A stretch of 64,000 nt of DNA from Ailanthus altissimus (Eukaryota; Streptophyta; Magnoliopsida; Sapindales; Simaroubaceae): contig OX327690.1 of the NCBI GenBank assembly GCA_946807835.1, positions 7,164,501 to 7,228,500 on the forward strand. Reading direction: 5' to 3'. The position numbers and the translations under genes were made by a program. Below the pieces are notes generated by a model. It worked only from the letters and a program-made list of their open reading frames with translations, was not told the origin of the DNA and did no database searches. Shown piece by piece: positions 12,561 to 25,153 of this stretch. Position 1 is the first letter of the stretch, and each line of letters begins with the position of its first letter.

Positions 12561-15290
12561 TTTCTACAAAGAAATTTAGCTCACTAGTTGTTTCAATATG
12601 AAAAGACATTTCCTTTTGTTTGTAAATTAAAACAATTTTTTTTAAATTAAAAAATGATTTTGTTTTTATCGAAAAAACTCAAATTTTAAGTTTTTTAAAA
12701 CAAAAGTTAAAGAAATTTTTTAAAATTTTGAATTATGTAAAATACTCTTATTTTATTTTATAAGTTCGACTTCAATTCTCTTATAATATTTACATTTTTT
12801 TAATTAATAATGAAAACAAATGACTAATAATTTTTTATTAAAAGCTTTATTTATAAAAGTCTTCACTTAAAAAATTATCCCATATGAGTCGTTAATATGT
12901 GACGTAATAAGCTATATTATTATGTGAAGCCATAATATTTAAATCAACAATTTAATTAATTTTATGAGATATTATTTGTTAGAATTTAATAATAATTATA
13001 ATAAATACATTTATGCATGTACAGTAAGTGATATTATCACATAAGGTTAGACTGTTAATTAATATACCACTTGTACAAGTACGTTCAATAAACTATAAAG
13101 AGAGCAACATCTCCATTACATTGAGTCCAAATATTTTACTGTGTATATGTGTTTTATATGAGTTTTTGTCACTGAAATGGCTCTCATTATCTACGCAAAT
13201 ATGATGAAAAAACGCATGGGCTGTCTCTTTTATGAAGAAACCAAATCTAGATGTGACATGGAGTTAATTTTCAACTTTGCATTAGACATATAAATTTATT
13301 TGTAAGATATTGAATTATCAGATGTCTTTAATTCTAATCACTTAAAAAGTTGATAGGAAAGATTTGTAAAAGAAACATCATGATCAGCTCAACTCAATAT
13401 TGATTGTTTTCTTCAAATTGAAACAAATGAACAGATATATAATAACACGGAAATCCCTAGAATTTAATTTTTTTTTTCCTTTTCTAGTTTAAGTAAGTCA
13501 AAATAGTTGAATATGTGTTGAAGGTTCATCCTACAAGATCAACTGTGGATGACATAATGATTTGGAGCTACTAATTCAATTCCTTCCAACAAAATTAATC
13601 AACTGTAGATGATATGAAAACTTTGTTTGTGTAAGGAGTAATCTTTGCCTTATTATTGCTCAAGTCATGTGCTCGATTTGATCTTTCTTTTAACAGAAAA
13701 TGTTTGTATGTCAATCATAATTTTTAATACACGTTGATTCAATTTCTATAATTACCTTACAGACAAAAGCCCTAATTCCATGGACTACAAGTTGACAGCC
13801 AAATAGAAGTTGATAATGAAAATGCAGTCCTCGATCAACATATATGAGAAGTTGGATTTCAATCAAATGGTCCACGGTTAACAATTGGGATATGGGACCA
13901 TTTCAAGTATATGTCAAACTTATAAAGGTAGAAATTAATTTTTTTTTTTTTTAAAAAAAAAGAACTTTGCTATAAGAAAAGCTGAAAATTGAGTCTAAAA
14001 TAACCACAAATGCTAGCCTCTCCAAGCTTTTAAACATGGTAGGTTTGTTAAAATCTCTAAAGGCTAAAAAATGAACATCCCCCTCAAGTAAATGAAAGTG
14101 GAAGATATTATGGGTGGAGTTGAGATTGTGAGCCAGCTCTGAAGAGGGACAAATGATCGGTCTCTCTTAGTCTCAATCACCCTCTTCTCCCTCTCTTATC
14201 TTCTCTCTTGTAACTTGGGATTTGGGAGAATTCACAAGGCATAGTCATAGACTAATGTGCAGTGGGGGTGGGGAAAGAGGGTCCATCTGAAGGCTGGCAA
14301 TGCCAATCACCCCACCAACACAATACCATCCCCACATTTCCCTCCCTTTTCTCCTCTCACTCAAATATGTTCTTAACTCAGCTTCACTTAAGCTAATATC
14401 ATATACCTGCTAATTACTTCTACTAACTAAACTTTTAACAAATAACAAATGTATAAACATGTTTAAGGTCTTACTTTCGCTTACTCTAGACTCTAGGCTC
14501 CCCTCGGTTAAATTAGTGTCACGTGGGTATTTGAGATATGTTTATTTTATCGTGGTACAAAAAGTTTACTACAATATAAGACTTTATTGTGAAATAAGTT
14601 TATTATAGTTTATCTGAATTTCTAAGGTTAAATATCTTCGCTAAATATTAAAGAAAATCTATTTTTATATATTAAGTAACTAAAACTATTTTTTGCAAAA
14701 ATAAGAATAGAACCAAAAAAATCATCTACCTATTCAATGTATTTCAAATTTTACTTACATTAAAATAAACAAAAATTTTGCACACGGGTGTTTATCGAGG
14801 TGTTTGCCAAGTTGACAAGCATCATTTTTTAAAATGCGCATCCCTAACCAAGTCGGGGTTTCAAGTATTTTGGTGAATGTTAAGGCTAATTGAATTTTTT
14901 TCTTTTTTGTGGGAATTTTTTAATTCAAATAAAATATACTTAAAGTTGTATGTGTTACTTTCAATTATTTCAATAGTGTAATTTGAATAAGATAAGTTTC
15001 AAAATTATACGTATTATTTTTGAAAAATCTCAGTAATATAATCTGTTGTAATATTAATAATGTAGTCTAATGTAATATGAGTGTTGTAATTTTAAATAAT
15101 TTATAAAAACAAATTAACAAGAACTTTAGTTTAGATTAAAGATAATGTTAGAAAAATGGCGGGGGTGTGGGTTAGGATGGTGTCAATGTCAACTTTGTTC
15201 TGGGAATAGAAGAAAAGCAAATGCCCCTAACAAGAAGTTGTATGGCAGACGACCACCCCTCCATGTTGCAAGTTTACAAAAGCTGTCCCA
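12561..15290. other. Intergenic region upstream of the TAG gene
   Basis: AT-rich, without supported genes. A long T-run followed directly by an A-run sits at about 13939-13961. A pyrimidine-rich zone at about 14150-14220 and 14330-14360 surrounds a purine-rich segment (about 14255-14285). Nothing else stands out. Confidence 0.4.
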
Positions 15291-15298
15291 CATTTCCA

Positions 15299-15310
15299 AT
15301 TTATAAACCC
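15299..15310 (+). promoter_or_regulatory. TATA-like box upstream of the TAG gene
   Basis: TTTATAAACCCC lies about 115 bp before the ATG at 15423. The sequence in between is pyrimidine-rich, as in many plant 5' leaders. The transcription start itself is not determined. Confidence 0.45.
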
Positions 15311-15422
15311 CAAAAAAAATTAACATGCCCATATTCCAAATCTTCCTTTTAACTCCCTTTGATCGCCCTCTTCATTTTGCTTTAATTCTTGCAACTCCGT
15401 TTTCTCTTCCTCTCTCAGAAAT

Positions 15423-17812
15423 ATGTGTTCTTCCAAGTCTAAGATACATTCTGTCACTCCAAAAAGTTCTCAAATCAATGGCCGGCCAGTTCTTCAACCA
15501 ACTTCAAACCAAGTTCCAAGCTTGCAGAAAAGCAATTCCATCAACAAGAAGTTTGCTTCTTCATCACCAAAGTCTCCTACTGCTAATGTTAAAATGATGA
15601 CTAGATCTTCTTTGTCTCCTCCTATTTCTCCAAAGCTAAAATCACCGAGGCCACGAGCTGTAAAGAGAGGAAATGATCCCAATGAGCTAAGCTTATCTAG
15701 TGCAGAGAAACTTATGACGCCAATTTGCACCAAGAAGTTGGCTAGCTCAGTTAAGAATAAGCCCAAAAATGTTGCACCAAAAAGTTATATTGATTCTTCA
15801 TTGATAATTGAAGCTCCAGGAAGCATAGCGGCAGCAAGGAGAGAACAAGTTGCTATTATGCAAGAGCAAAGAAAGATGAGAATTGCTCATTATGGGAGAA
15901 CAAAGTCTGTGAAGTTTAAAGGAAAGATTGATTCTTTGGCTAATGTTAATATCAGCAGAGAGGAAAAGAAATGCAGTTTTATCACACCCAGTACAGGTCT
16001 GTATTTTATATAAATGTGTGTGTGTGAATTTGATGAAGAGATGAAAGATGAAATTTTTTCCTCAGGATTTTCATGGAACTTTTACGTTGTTTGTGCAGAT
16101 CCTGTCTATGTTGCTTACCATGATGAAGAATGGGGAGTTCCTGTCCACGATGACAAGTATAATTCTTGCTTTCTCTCTTGTTAGTCAAGAGTCTTTGAGT
16201 AATCCTGGTGTATTGAATCTCCACTACTAAATGTGCACATGAAAAAAAAAATACTGAAACAGGAGCAATACGCCGGGAGTAACAAGGTTTAGTTCAGATT
16301 TGACTGTTTGCAGCAAGGGAGCTGATTACCATTATCACCTCTGATAAACTTTCATACTAATATTAAGTAATTAAGGGGTTCTTTACATAATATCACGGCC
16401 AAAATATCGTATTTAAACCCAACATGTCCGTTCTATCGTAGTCAATTTATGATAATTTGAAATTTCTTGCTGTGTTTAAACCCCTACATGTCACTTTTGT
16501 TTCAATCAATTTTTTTGATAATGATCTGGCCTCAATCCTGATTTGTGACACTTAACATTACCTCATGTTGCATATTATTTGCTATTGTGTTAGCAGGTTG
16601 CTATTTGAATTGCTAGTATTGACTGCTGCACAAGTTGGATCAGATTGGACTTCTGTCTTGAAGAAACGTCAAGTTTTCAGGTGGGTTGCATTGTTCAATT
16701 TGATTTTTATTTTTTAGCTACTTTTGTTTTTCCTTTAACAAACCAAAAGTAATTTTTACTGGTTTTTTATACTTGTTTTTTGCAGAGAAGCTTTTTCAGG
16801 TTTTGATGCAGAAGCTGTTGCCAAATTCACTGAAAAAAAGATAACATCAACAACTGCTGAGCATGGCTTAGATATAAGCCAAGTTCGAGGAGTTGTTGAC
16901 AACTCAATTAGAATTCTTGAGGTAATGGAATTTAATTAAGTTTCACAAATGAAAATCTTTAATTCTATCAGTCTTTTCAGTACTCTCTTTCTTTTTAATT
17001 ACTCTGATCATTTCTTACTTAACCTAATTTGTTTTAATTCACATGAGCTAGCAAATGCAATCATCTTGCACCCACATTAGAAAATGGCATGACTAAATCT
17101 TTTAACAAGATTTGATTTAGCAGGTGACATTTATCAGGTATAATGGGCCATTTTATCGATGATATTCAGTTAGAAAGAAGTTTGCACAATAATTTTAATG
17201 ATAAAATTTAATAGTGTTTTACCCTATAACGTGAGCAACATCACACACCATATCTAAATCCAACCTTAATTGCCCATTATAGTAACTAAAGTCGTGGAGA
17301 AAAATTAGTTAGTTTAGTATATGTGGACCCAAATTAACAACTTACAGGAATTCACATCATTAAAGTCTATATTTGGGAATTGGGATTCACTGACATGTGC
17401 ATAGGCAAAGTAAATTCATAATTATTGGCCATTTGATGCAGTTGTTGGATTGTTAATGATTCATTATCAATATCATCAGAGTTGTTCGTTGGTAAATGTT
17501 AATAACTTCCAAATCATTTTACAGGTGAAGAAACAATTCGGATCATTTGACAAGTACTTGTGGGGATTTGTGAATCACAAGCTAATTAACACCCAATATA
17601 GATCAAGCCACAAGATCCCTGTGAAGACCTCAAAATCAGAAAGCATAAGCAAAGACATGGTGAAAAAGGGTTTTAGGTTTGTTGGACCAACAGTTATCCA
17701 CTCATTCATGCAAGCAGCTGGCCTCACCAATGACCATTTGATCACTTGTCCAAGACACCTTCAATGCACAGCATTGGCATCGCATCAACCTGCCGTAGCC
17801 CCGGCTCTATAG
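15423..17812 (+). CDS. DNA-3-methyladenine glycosylase I (TAG) homologue, five exons
   Basis: Exons are 15423-15996, 16099-16156, 16597-16680, 16786-16921 and 17525-17812. They total 1140 nt, or 379 residues plus the stop, and all four introns are GT..AG with consistent phases. The family excises alkylated bases such as 3-methyladenine from DNA in base excision repair. Residues 1-180 form a Ser/Pro/Lys-rich, probably disordered N-terminus, typical of plant members, with a conserved PGSIAAARREQVA segment just before the domain. The glycosylase domain follows: Cys184 and AYHDEEWGVP (Tyr198, His199), LLFELLVLTAAQVGSDW, a GF.FVGPT turn, and HLITC (His355, Cys359). The four Cys/His residues match the zinc-snap ligands of bacterial TAG, including the H-x3-C spacing. 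The lysine-rich N-terminus suggests nuclear location, which is inference. Several in-frame ATGs exist; the first was chosen because MCSSK is a usual start in this family. Confidence 0.93.
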
Positions 17813-18265
17813 AATCACAGTGATGTATTCAAGTTAAAAAAAACTACGATACAACCGTTGTATTCTTACAGGAACCCGAGAAAGATAATGTGATGGTTGT
17901 TTAATGAGTGTAGATGAGATTATAAAATTGGCTTCAAGAAAAACGGATGTGATAAGGGAGGGCAGAGGGAGACAGCGCATGTGAATTGGTAGGCAAGAAA
18001 ATGGCAATGCCATGTTTGTGATGTTAATGGCTTTCAATTTCGCTGATAAATCGTATACCCCACTTACATCTCTCTACTCTCAATTATTTGCTTCCTGTAA
18101 ACTTGGCTGTGGCAGAATGCAGATTATTAACACTGCCACTTTTTATGGCCCAACCCCTCCTTCCACTATCCTTTCTCTTTTTATTTACATTGGATTTTGA
18201 TTTAAGAGTTATGTAATTATCTTATTTCTGGTATGAAATTATGAAAGCTTGCTTAATTCTTTATT
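17813..18265 (+). other. 3' flank of the TAG gene
   Basis: Contains the presumed 3' UTR, without a reading frame of note. It ends at the edge of the foldback element. Confidence 0.5.
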
Positions 18266-19767
18266 TAAAAAAAATGATATTTTAATCCTTTATTTGAAGG
18301 GTATATGCCAACTTAATCTTTTATATTTTAATAATTATCACGTTAATTTTTGCTGTTAAAATTTTGTTGTTAAATATTTATTTTTTTTCTACTTTTATCA
18401 TAATATTTTCAATTAAATATCCACAAATTATGTAACACGTGTCATCACTTAATTAATTAAAAATTTTATTAAAAATTTTTAAAAATAAAATAAATAAAAA
18501 GAAATTAAAATATAACTGCCATCGTCGCTGAAAAATGACGATCGAACGGCCGTCGGCCACCAATTTTCGACAACATTCCTACGATGAAATTTATCAAATT
18601 TCACATTATTGAATTCTATTTTTCTTGATCTACATAATAGTGAAGTCATTTTTTGTCAAAAAATTACAAAAAAAAACTAAAATGGTGGGAGAATGGCGAA
18701 GCCACTGTCGCTTGCTGTCAAACAGAAGGGCGGTGCAAGCTATGGAGGTTGGCTGCCGATCTATCAATTAGTGGGGGCAGTACAGGTCGCCATCACTTCA
18801 TTTAACAGTGAGCGATAGTGGCCGCCGCCTCTCTCCCATCATTATGGCCTTTTTCTATTTTTGTTTTACAAAAAAATGATCTCATCATTGTGTAGATCAG
18901 GAAAAATAGAGTCTAATGATGTAAAATTTGATAAATTTTATCGTTGAAATGTCATCAAAAAATAGCGGTCGGCCGGTTACCATTTTTCGATAATGGTGGC
19001 AGCTCTATTTTAATGTTGTATTTAATATAATTTATTTTTAAAAATATTTATTAAAAATTTAGACCAATTACATGATGGCACATGTCATTTGTAACTAATC
19101 ATAGTATAACACGTGTACTGTATTTATTATTATTTATTTATTAATTTACTTTTAAAAATATTTATTCTTTAAAATATATATATTTATTAAACATATAAAC
19201 CAATTACATGATGACACATGTTATTTATTTTTTAAAAATATTTATTCTTTTAAAAAATATTTATTAAATATATAAACTAATTAATGATGACACGTGTCAT
19301 CTGTAATTAATCATAGTATGACACGTGTCCTTTATTTATTAATTATATATTTATTAATTTACTTTTAAAAATAATTATTCCTTAAAAAATATATATTTAT
19401 TAAATATATAAATCAATTACATGATGACACGTGTCATTTGTAATTAATCATATTATGACACGTGTCCTTTATTTATTAAATATATATTTATTAATTTACT
19501 TTTAAAATATTTATTCTTTTTAAAAATATATTGATTATAAATATTAACAATTACATGATAACACGTGTTAACATTAACTTATCATATAATAACACGTGTC
19601 ATTTTAAAAAAATTTATTTTAAAAATAACAAAAATATTATTTTACCCTTACAAAAAACCTATTTAACAGTAAGTTTTTGACAATAGGGATTAATGTAGTA
19701 ATTTTTAAAACATGAGGGACTGTATTAGTATATATCCCCTAAAATAAGATATTAAAATGTCATTTTT
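18266..19767. mobile_element. Large foldback (long terminal inverted repeat) DNA element
   Basis: The left end, AATGATATTTTAATCC, is matched in inverted orientation by GATATTAAAATGTCATTTTT at the right end, and the match continues inward. Left TGTTAAATATTTATTTTT pairs with the right side near 19670. The segment with CGGCCGTCGGCCACC and TTTCTTGATCTACATAATAG (18540-18650) is mirrored at about 18880-19000. The GC-rich GGCGAAGCCACTGTCGC (about 18693) is mirrored by GCGATAGTGGCCGCC (about 18815). The loop is about 18725-18795. No transposase frame is present, so it is non-autonomous. Long-TIR, Mutator-like elements are the likely source. No clean target duplication was found. Confidence 0.7.
19030..19620. 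repeat. Tandem ACACGTGT-containing repeats in the right foldback arm
   Basis: A unit of roughly 130 bp recurs about four to five times. Its core is AATTACATGATGACACGTGTCAT, then about 15 bp, then a second ACACGTGTCC followed by TTTATTTATTAATTTACTTTTAAAAATATT. Cores lie near 19075, 19205, 19275, 19405 and 19545. Each core is palindromic and contains the CACGTG G-box. The left arm has a single equivalent (about 18432). Confidence 0.75.
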
Positions 19768-20934
19768 CCTCCTCCTTTAAAGAAAATTTTACTTGGATGA
19801 ATAGATGTATTATATTATTCTTATGTTTATTTGATAAAATTAAGAAATATTTTCACTATTAATAATTATAATAATATTATATTTACAAATAATGCTTTAC
19901 TTTTTAATGATATTTTAAAATTTTCATTCTAAATTAATGTGTTAAATAATTATTGTATGATTAAATAGTACAATTTTAAAAATTAATCATTACACCGTTT
20001 TACTATCCACTCGTTACTTAACACATCATGTAAAATAAAATTTTTAAGATAATTTCATTAAAACTATCTCATATAAGTTTTTCTTTTACTGGGCTTGGCT
20101 AATATTATAAGATATTGATAATATTTTCAAATTCTTGCTTTCTCATTGAATCCATCTTTATTCAAAAATTAAAAAACAAAAGGCTCGAAAATGCAAAAAT
20201 TTTATAGGTGCCTTTTTTTTTTTTTATGGTAGTGATTCCCTCTTTACTAGATACCCTTTTTGGCTTGCTCATGCTTTTGGCTTTGGGAAGGAAGCAGCAG
20301 AGATAGTACCTCATATGTGTATGATCAATGACAATGATGATGAGTGACAATGATGATGAGTGTCATATATATTTAAGCTTTTACTCTGCAAAGTGAAATC
20401 GAACATGGGAATCCTAAGCCACTTCTGGCTTCTGGTTCTGGCTTCTGATAAATCCATTGCTGTAGTTGACCTTCCCCAAATATGCCTTCTGTTTACAGGA
20501 TTCTTTCCCTTCTGCAGCTTTTCCGGATAAAAAAATCTTTTAATTTGCCAAAAGAATGGAATTCAAGCTGTTGATATTATATGAGGTCTAAATTAAATTT
20601 CCATGGATGGGCAACAAATCTGTAGAGACTGTACAACAGAAGTAAGAAAAATGGACCGTCGCATTAATAAATAAACTAACTCGACATATTATTAAATATT
20701 GATGGTTTCCATTTTTTAATAGAGAAATAGCAGATTTATTAATAAATTCGTTAAAATTTATTTGTATTAAAAAAGATTTAGTAAAATTTAAAGTAAATTT
20801 AGTACGAATTTAATATACAAAATTAAAATCTTTAGCTAATTTGGAATGAATACAAATTTGATAAAAAATTTGGAATACTCGTAACGGATATTTGGGAATA
20901 TTATATATATATATATATTTATAAAAAAATAATA
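19768..20934. other. Intergenic region, nothing recognised
   Basis: AT-rich. A T13 run is near 20212, a short double TGACAATGATGATGAGTG at about 20329-20361, and a (TA)n run at about 20905-20920. No gene is supported. Confidence 0.4.
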
Positions 20935-21470
20935 CGCTCTTTATTGTATACTTAGCGCACTTAACATGTGTGCTAGGAGCTCATGTTGTGCGTTTAGCAT
21001 GAACTCGTAGCACGCGTGCTATGCGCTAAGCACTCAATATTGCATACTTAGTATGCGTTCTTAGCACGCGTGTTAAGAGTTAGGTGTGCAACATTGTGCG
21101 CTTTTAACGTTTACTTCTAGCACGTGTGTTAACTATTGCACGTTTAGCGTGCGCTCAATATTGCATACTTAGTATGCGTTCCTAACACGCGTGTTAAGAG
21201 TTAAGTGTGCAATATTATGCGCTCTTAGTGTTTACTTCTAGCACGTGTGCTAACCATTGCACGCTTAGTGTGCGCTCTTAGTACGCGTGTTAAGTGCCAG
21301 GCACGTAATATTATGTGCTTAGCATGCACTCCTAGCATACGTGTTAAGCGCGCTAAGTGTGCAACGTTGTGCGCTTAGTGTGCGCTCCTAACATACGTAC
21401 TAAGCGCACTAGGTGCACAATATTGCGCGCTTTTAGTGTTCGCTCTTAACACTCATATTAAGCGCTATGT
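20935..21470. repeat. Degenerate palindrome-rich repeat built on GCACGCGTG and TTAGCGTGCGC words
   Basis: Variants of two words alternate every 25-55 bp across about 530 bp: AGCACGCGTGYTAAG and TGTGCGCTTAGYGTGCGCTC, with CAATATTGCATACTTAGTATGCGTTC repeated almost exactly near 21036 and 21151. Many words are self-complementary. The stretch is much richer in CG dinucleotides than its AT-rich surroundings. No coding potential is seen. Confidence 0.7.
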
Positions 21471-22740
21471 ACTCATTATCAAACCTTCTTAAAATACACA
21501 AATAACTTGTTGTGGGTTTGATAATAAGTATATACTTATTAGAGCAAATTTAATATTAAAATTTTAAATTTATAACAGATTTAGAAAGAATTTGATATTT
21601 TATTTTTTAAACAAATAAAGATGCAAATGCGAATTTAGAGGTATCCATCCTATATCCGTTCCATTGCCTCCTTAAGAGCAATGACATTTAAACCCCATAA
21701 TTTCACAAAATTGATAGATAAATTCTTTTAGTTAAGGCTATCTGAATCTCTAAAATATTCTATTAATCCATTTTTTCAATAAACTCATTATTAAATTATA
21801 AAAATTTAAAATTTATTTTTAAATCTATTTTAATTTTCAATGAAATCTTACTAAATAAAATTAATTTTATTAAATGGCCATTTAAATTTCTAATATAAAT
21901 AAATTCTACAATCCTTTCTCATCAACATTTACTTATTAATAACTAAAACCTAATAACATAACATAGATTGACATCTCAAAACTTTATTAATTACTAAGAA
22001 AAATATTATGTAGTTAATTCAAATTATTTGTTCTAAAAAAATGTCAAGAGTGTTTATTTTAATAAAAAAACCTTTTTAAAATCTTCTTTTAAATACTCAT
22101 TATCAAACCTTCTTAAAATCTTCTTAAAAATGTCAAGTATATATACTCATTATCAAATCTTCTTAAAATTCACAAATAACTTGTTGTGGGTTTAATAATG
22201 AGTATATACTTATTAGAGCGAATTTAATATTAAAATTTTAAACTTATAACAGATTTAAAAAGAATTTGATTTTTTATTTTTTAAACAAATAAAGATGTAA
22301 ATACGAATTTAAAGGTATCCATCCCATATCCGTTCCGTTGCCTCCCTAAGAGCAACGACATTTAAATCCCATAATTTCACAAAATTGATAGATAAATTCT
22401 TTTAGGTAAGGCTGTCTGAATCTCCAAAATATTCTATTAATCTATTTTTTTTAATAAATTTATTATTAAATTATAAAAATTTAAATTTAATTTTAAATCT
22501 ATTTTAATTTTCAATGAAATCTTACTAAATAAAATTAATTTTATTAAATGGCCATTTAAATTTCTAATATAAATAAATTCTACAATCCTTTCTTGTCAAC
22601 ATTTACTTATTAATAACTAAAACCTAATAACATAGATTGACATCTCAAAACTTTATTAATTACTAAGAAAAATATTTTTTATGTAGTTAAGCAAAATATT
22701 TGTCCTAAAAAAATGTCAAAAGTGTTTATTTTAATAAAAA
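21471..22740. repeat. Tandem duplication, two units of about 600 bp at 674-bp spacing
   Basis: The unit beginning ACTCATTATCAAACCTTCTT at 21471 recurs at 22145. Both continue with AACTTGTTGTGGGTTT, TATCCATCC.ATATCCGTTCC and TAAATGGCCATTTAAATTTC. They end with AAAAATGTCAA.AGTGTTTATTTTAATAAAAAAA near 22035 and 22710. A short partial third start (about 22095) sits between the units. The unit is non-coding. Confidence 0.8.
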
Positions 22741-22985
22741 AAATATTTTATTTTAATTGATTGGATCAAATTGTTTAATATATAATTTACTTTATAATTA
22801 AATTTCACTGATTAAGTAATCTCAAATTTACTTCTTGAGTGAGTTTTCAAATTCCTTAGACTTTTATTTTTGTTTTCCTTTACATTTTATTTATTATTAT
22901 TATTTATTCTTTCCTATAATTAACATACAAAATAATATTTGTTTCTTATTATGTTTCTATTTAACGGTTAATCGCTTATAATTAT

Positions 22986-23847
22986 TGTTAAAAAATTAGT
23001 GATTTAACAATTTTGATTGGATAACAATTGAGATGAATACCAAAGTGAAGAGTTACAAGAAGTTTAGAACATATGGGATATGTATGAAGAAGTCTAGGAC
23101 GTGTAGGATATGAAAGGGAAAACGAAACGGGACTCAAAGACGTGAAGGAAGTAAGAAAACGCAGATAGGTATACAGGCTGAGCGCCGCGGCGCCCATGGC
23201 TGAGCGCCACAGCGCCCAGGACAATAACCCAACGCCGCAGTGCTGGGCACGATTTTTTTCAGCACCTAGGGACGAGCGCCGCAACGCCAGAATGCGTGAA
23301 AAAGTCCATTTTGGTTCAAGATTTCTAGTTTTGGGAAGTTTTGGACTTTCAAAACAAGTGGACTTTTACTCCAACAAGGAATAGGGTTAGTAAGCATGAA
23401 ATACACTCTATATAAACACTTGTAAACCTTTGATTTCATATTAAGCATTGAGAGAAACTCCAAGAGAGGGGAAGAACTGGGTAGATACTAAGTGCTTGTG
23501 TGCGCTAGGGTGGAACCGTTGTTTGGATGATCATTGTTCGTGGTAGAGTAAGGGTTTACTAAACGTTTAGGTCCTTTTGAGGGTTCTTCATTGGGTTTTC
23601 CTTGTAAAATCTCTAGGGAGTTATAATAAGAGAGGCTAGGATCCTTGGATCCACCGTGGACGTTGGCGATTGGTCGAACCATGTAAGATTATGTTGTGCT
23701 CTTTTGTTTTCTGCTTTGGATTCTTGTTGTGTTTGCTTGATTGACAAGTTATTCCACTACGCAAGGAGATTAGGGTTCTAGGTTGAATCTTGGGTTCTTC
23801 GCTTCAACATAACCTCGAGAGGGTGAATGGCATTTTCTCCCTCAATA
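22986..23847 (+). repeat. 5' LTR of the TR-GAG element
   Basis: It begins TGTTAAAAAATTAGTG and ends near CTCCCTCAATA. It contains TATATAAACACTTGTAAACC (about 23411, TATA box), followed by the LTR R/U5 part that is shared with the 3' copy. The U3 part holds a GC-rich patch with repeated GAGCGCC(G/A)C words (about 23180-23290). Confidence 0.88.
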
Positions 23848-23899
23848 AACTAGTATCAGAGCTAGAGGTTCGATAATACATATCTAAAGTATTTAAACT

Positions 23900-25011
23900 A
23901 TGGCTACAATCAAGCAAGAAATAGATAAGTTCAATGGGATGAATGACTTTAATCTTTGGAGGAAGAGGGTTAAGGCTCTACTAGTGAAGTAAGGGCTAGA
24001 CTCAGCTTTGGAGGAAGGCAGCTACTCAACTAGCGATGAGGCGATAACCTCAAAGTCTGGGCAGAAAGATTGGGACACAATTCAAAAAAACGCTACAGCA
24101 CCTTATTCCTGACATTGAGTGACGAAGTATTAAGGGAAGTTGGTGATGAAGAAACCGCTTTTGGGCTATAGAAAAGACTCGAGGTATTGTACATGAAGAA
24201 GTCTCTTGCAAATAGACTTCTTGTGAAAAAGAGATTACATGAGCTGACAATGCACGAAGGAACTTCATTGAGAGTTCACATTGACGAGTTCAACAGGATT
24301 ATCATAAATCTTAAGCAACTGGGCATCAAGACTGAGGATGAAGACAAGGCCATTATCCTGTTAAGTTCGTTGCCGAAGAGTTATGAGAGCTTTGTGGATA
24401 CGCTGCTGTATGGAAAGAAGTCTTTAATGATGAATGAAGTCAAGGCATCATTGAACTCAAAAGAATTGACAAAAAGATCTGAGTCCAAGAATAGAACAAC
24501 ATTGCTTGCACAAGGAAAGAAGAGCAACCAATCAAGGAGGAGATCCAAGAGGTGTTTCCTTTGTAATAAGGAAGGGCACTTTGTGAAGGATTGTCCGAAA
24601 TCAAAAGGCCAAGGAGGGTGGGCTGCAATTGGTACTGAGGAAGATACTGAAGTTGTAGACACATTGGTAGCCTCAAAGGGAAAGTACGCTGGCAAACGGA
24701 TACTAGATTCGGGGTGCAGCGTCCATATGTGTCCCGACAGATCAATGTTTACCAACTATAATGCCAAGAGAGGTAAAGCTCTAATGGAGAATGACATGAC
24801 GTGTGAGACCATGGGAGTTGGTGACATAAGGCTGGGGATGCAAGATGGAGAAACTAGGGAATTACATGGTGTAAGGAATGTTCCTAAATTAAGGAGGAAC
24901 TTGATATCCCTAGGCAAACTCGATGAGGAAGGGTGTTCGGTTAGAGCGGAAAAAGAAAAACTAAGGGTAGAGAAAGGACCTATAAGGTCTAAGGGTGAGA
25001 AGCACGAATGA
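23900..25011 (+). pseudogene. Gag (UBN2-type) with zinc knuckle and protease start, N-terminus broken
   Basis: The frame opens at an ATG at 23900 but meets stops near 23989 and after 24100. It then reads open from 24187 to 25011 (274 residues). The open part has the copia gag core (KRLHELTMHEG, LLSSLPKSYE..V), a basic stretch, a CCHC zinc knuckle CFLCNKEGHFVKDC near residues 122-135, and an aspartic-protease-like DSGCSVHMC near residues 173-181. It ends in a VPKLRRNLISLGKLDEEG segment typical of the boundary before the integrase zinc finger. The usual copia polyprotein would continue for about 1000 more residues; here it stops and the 3' LTR follows within about 140 bp. Confidence 0.85.
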
Positions 25012-25153
25012 CTTTGGAGGCCGAAGTCACTAGCCCGAGGAAAGTTAAGTCTTGGTGGAGACTTAACTGGACTCAACTCTAGGTGATAGAGTATTGGTGT
25101 GGATCGGATCCTGAAGCCTTCTTATTTGGAAGATTTTGAATCAAGGAAGGGTT

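Noticed and set aside
13930..13965. T-run followed by A-run as a foldback or terminator
   Set aside because: A simple homopolymer junction, common in plant intergenic DNA, with no longer arms.
14100..14360. Possible microRNA hairpin near the purine/pyrimidine patches upstream of TAG
   Set aside because: Pairing is patchy by eye, and no known microRNA mature sequence was recognised.
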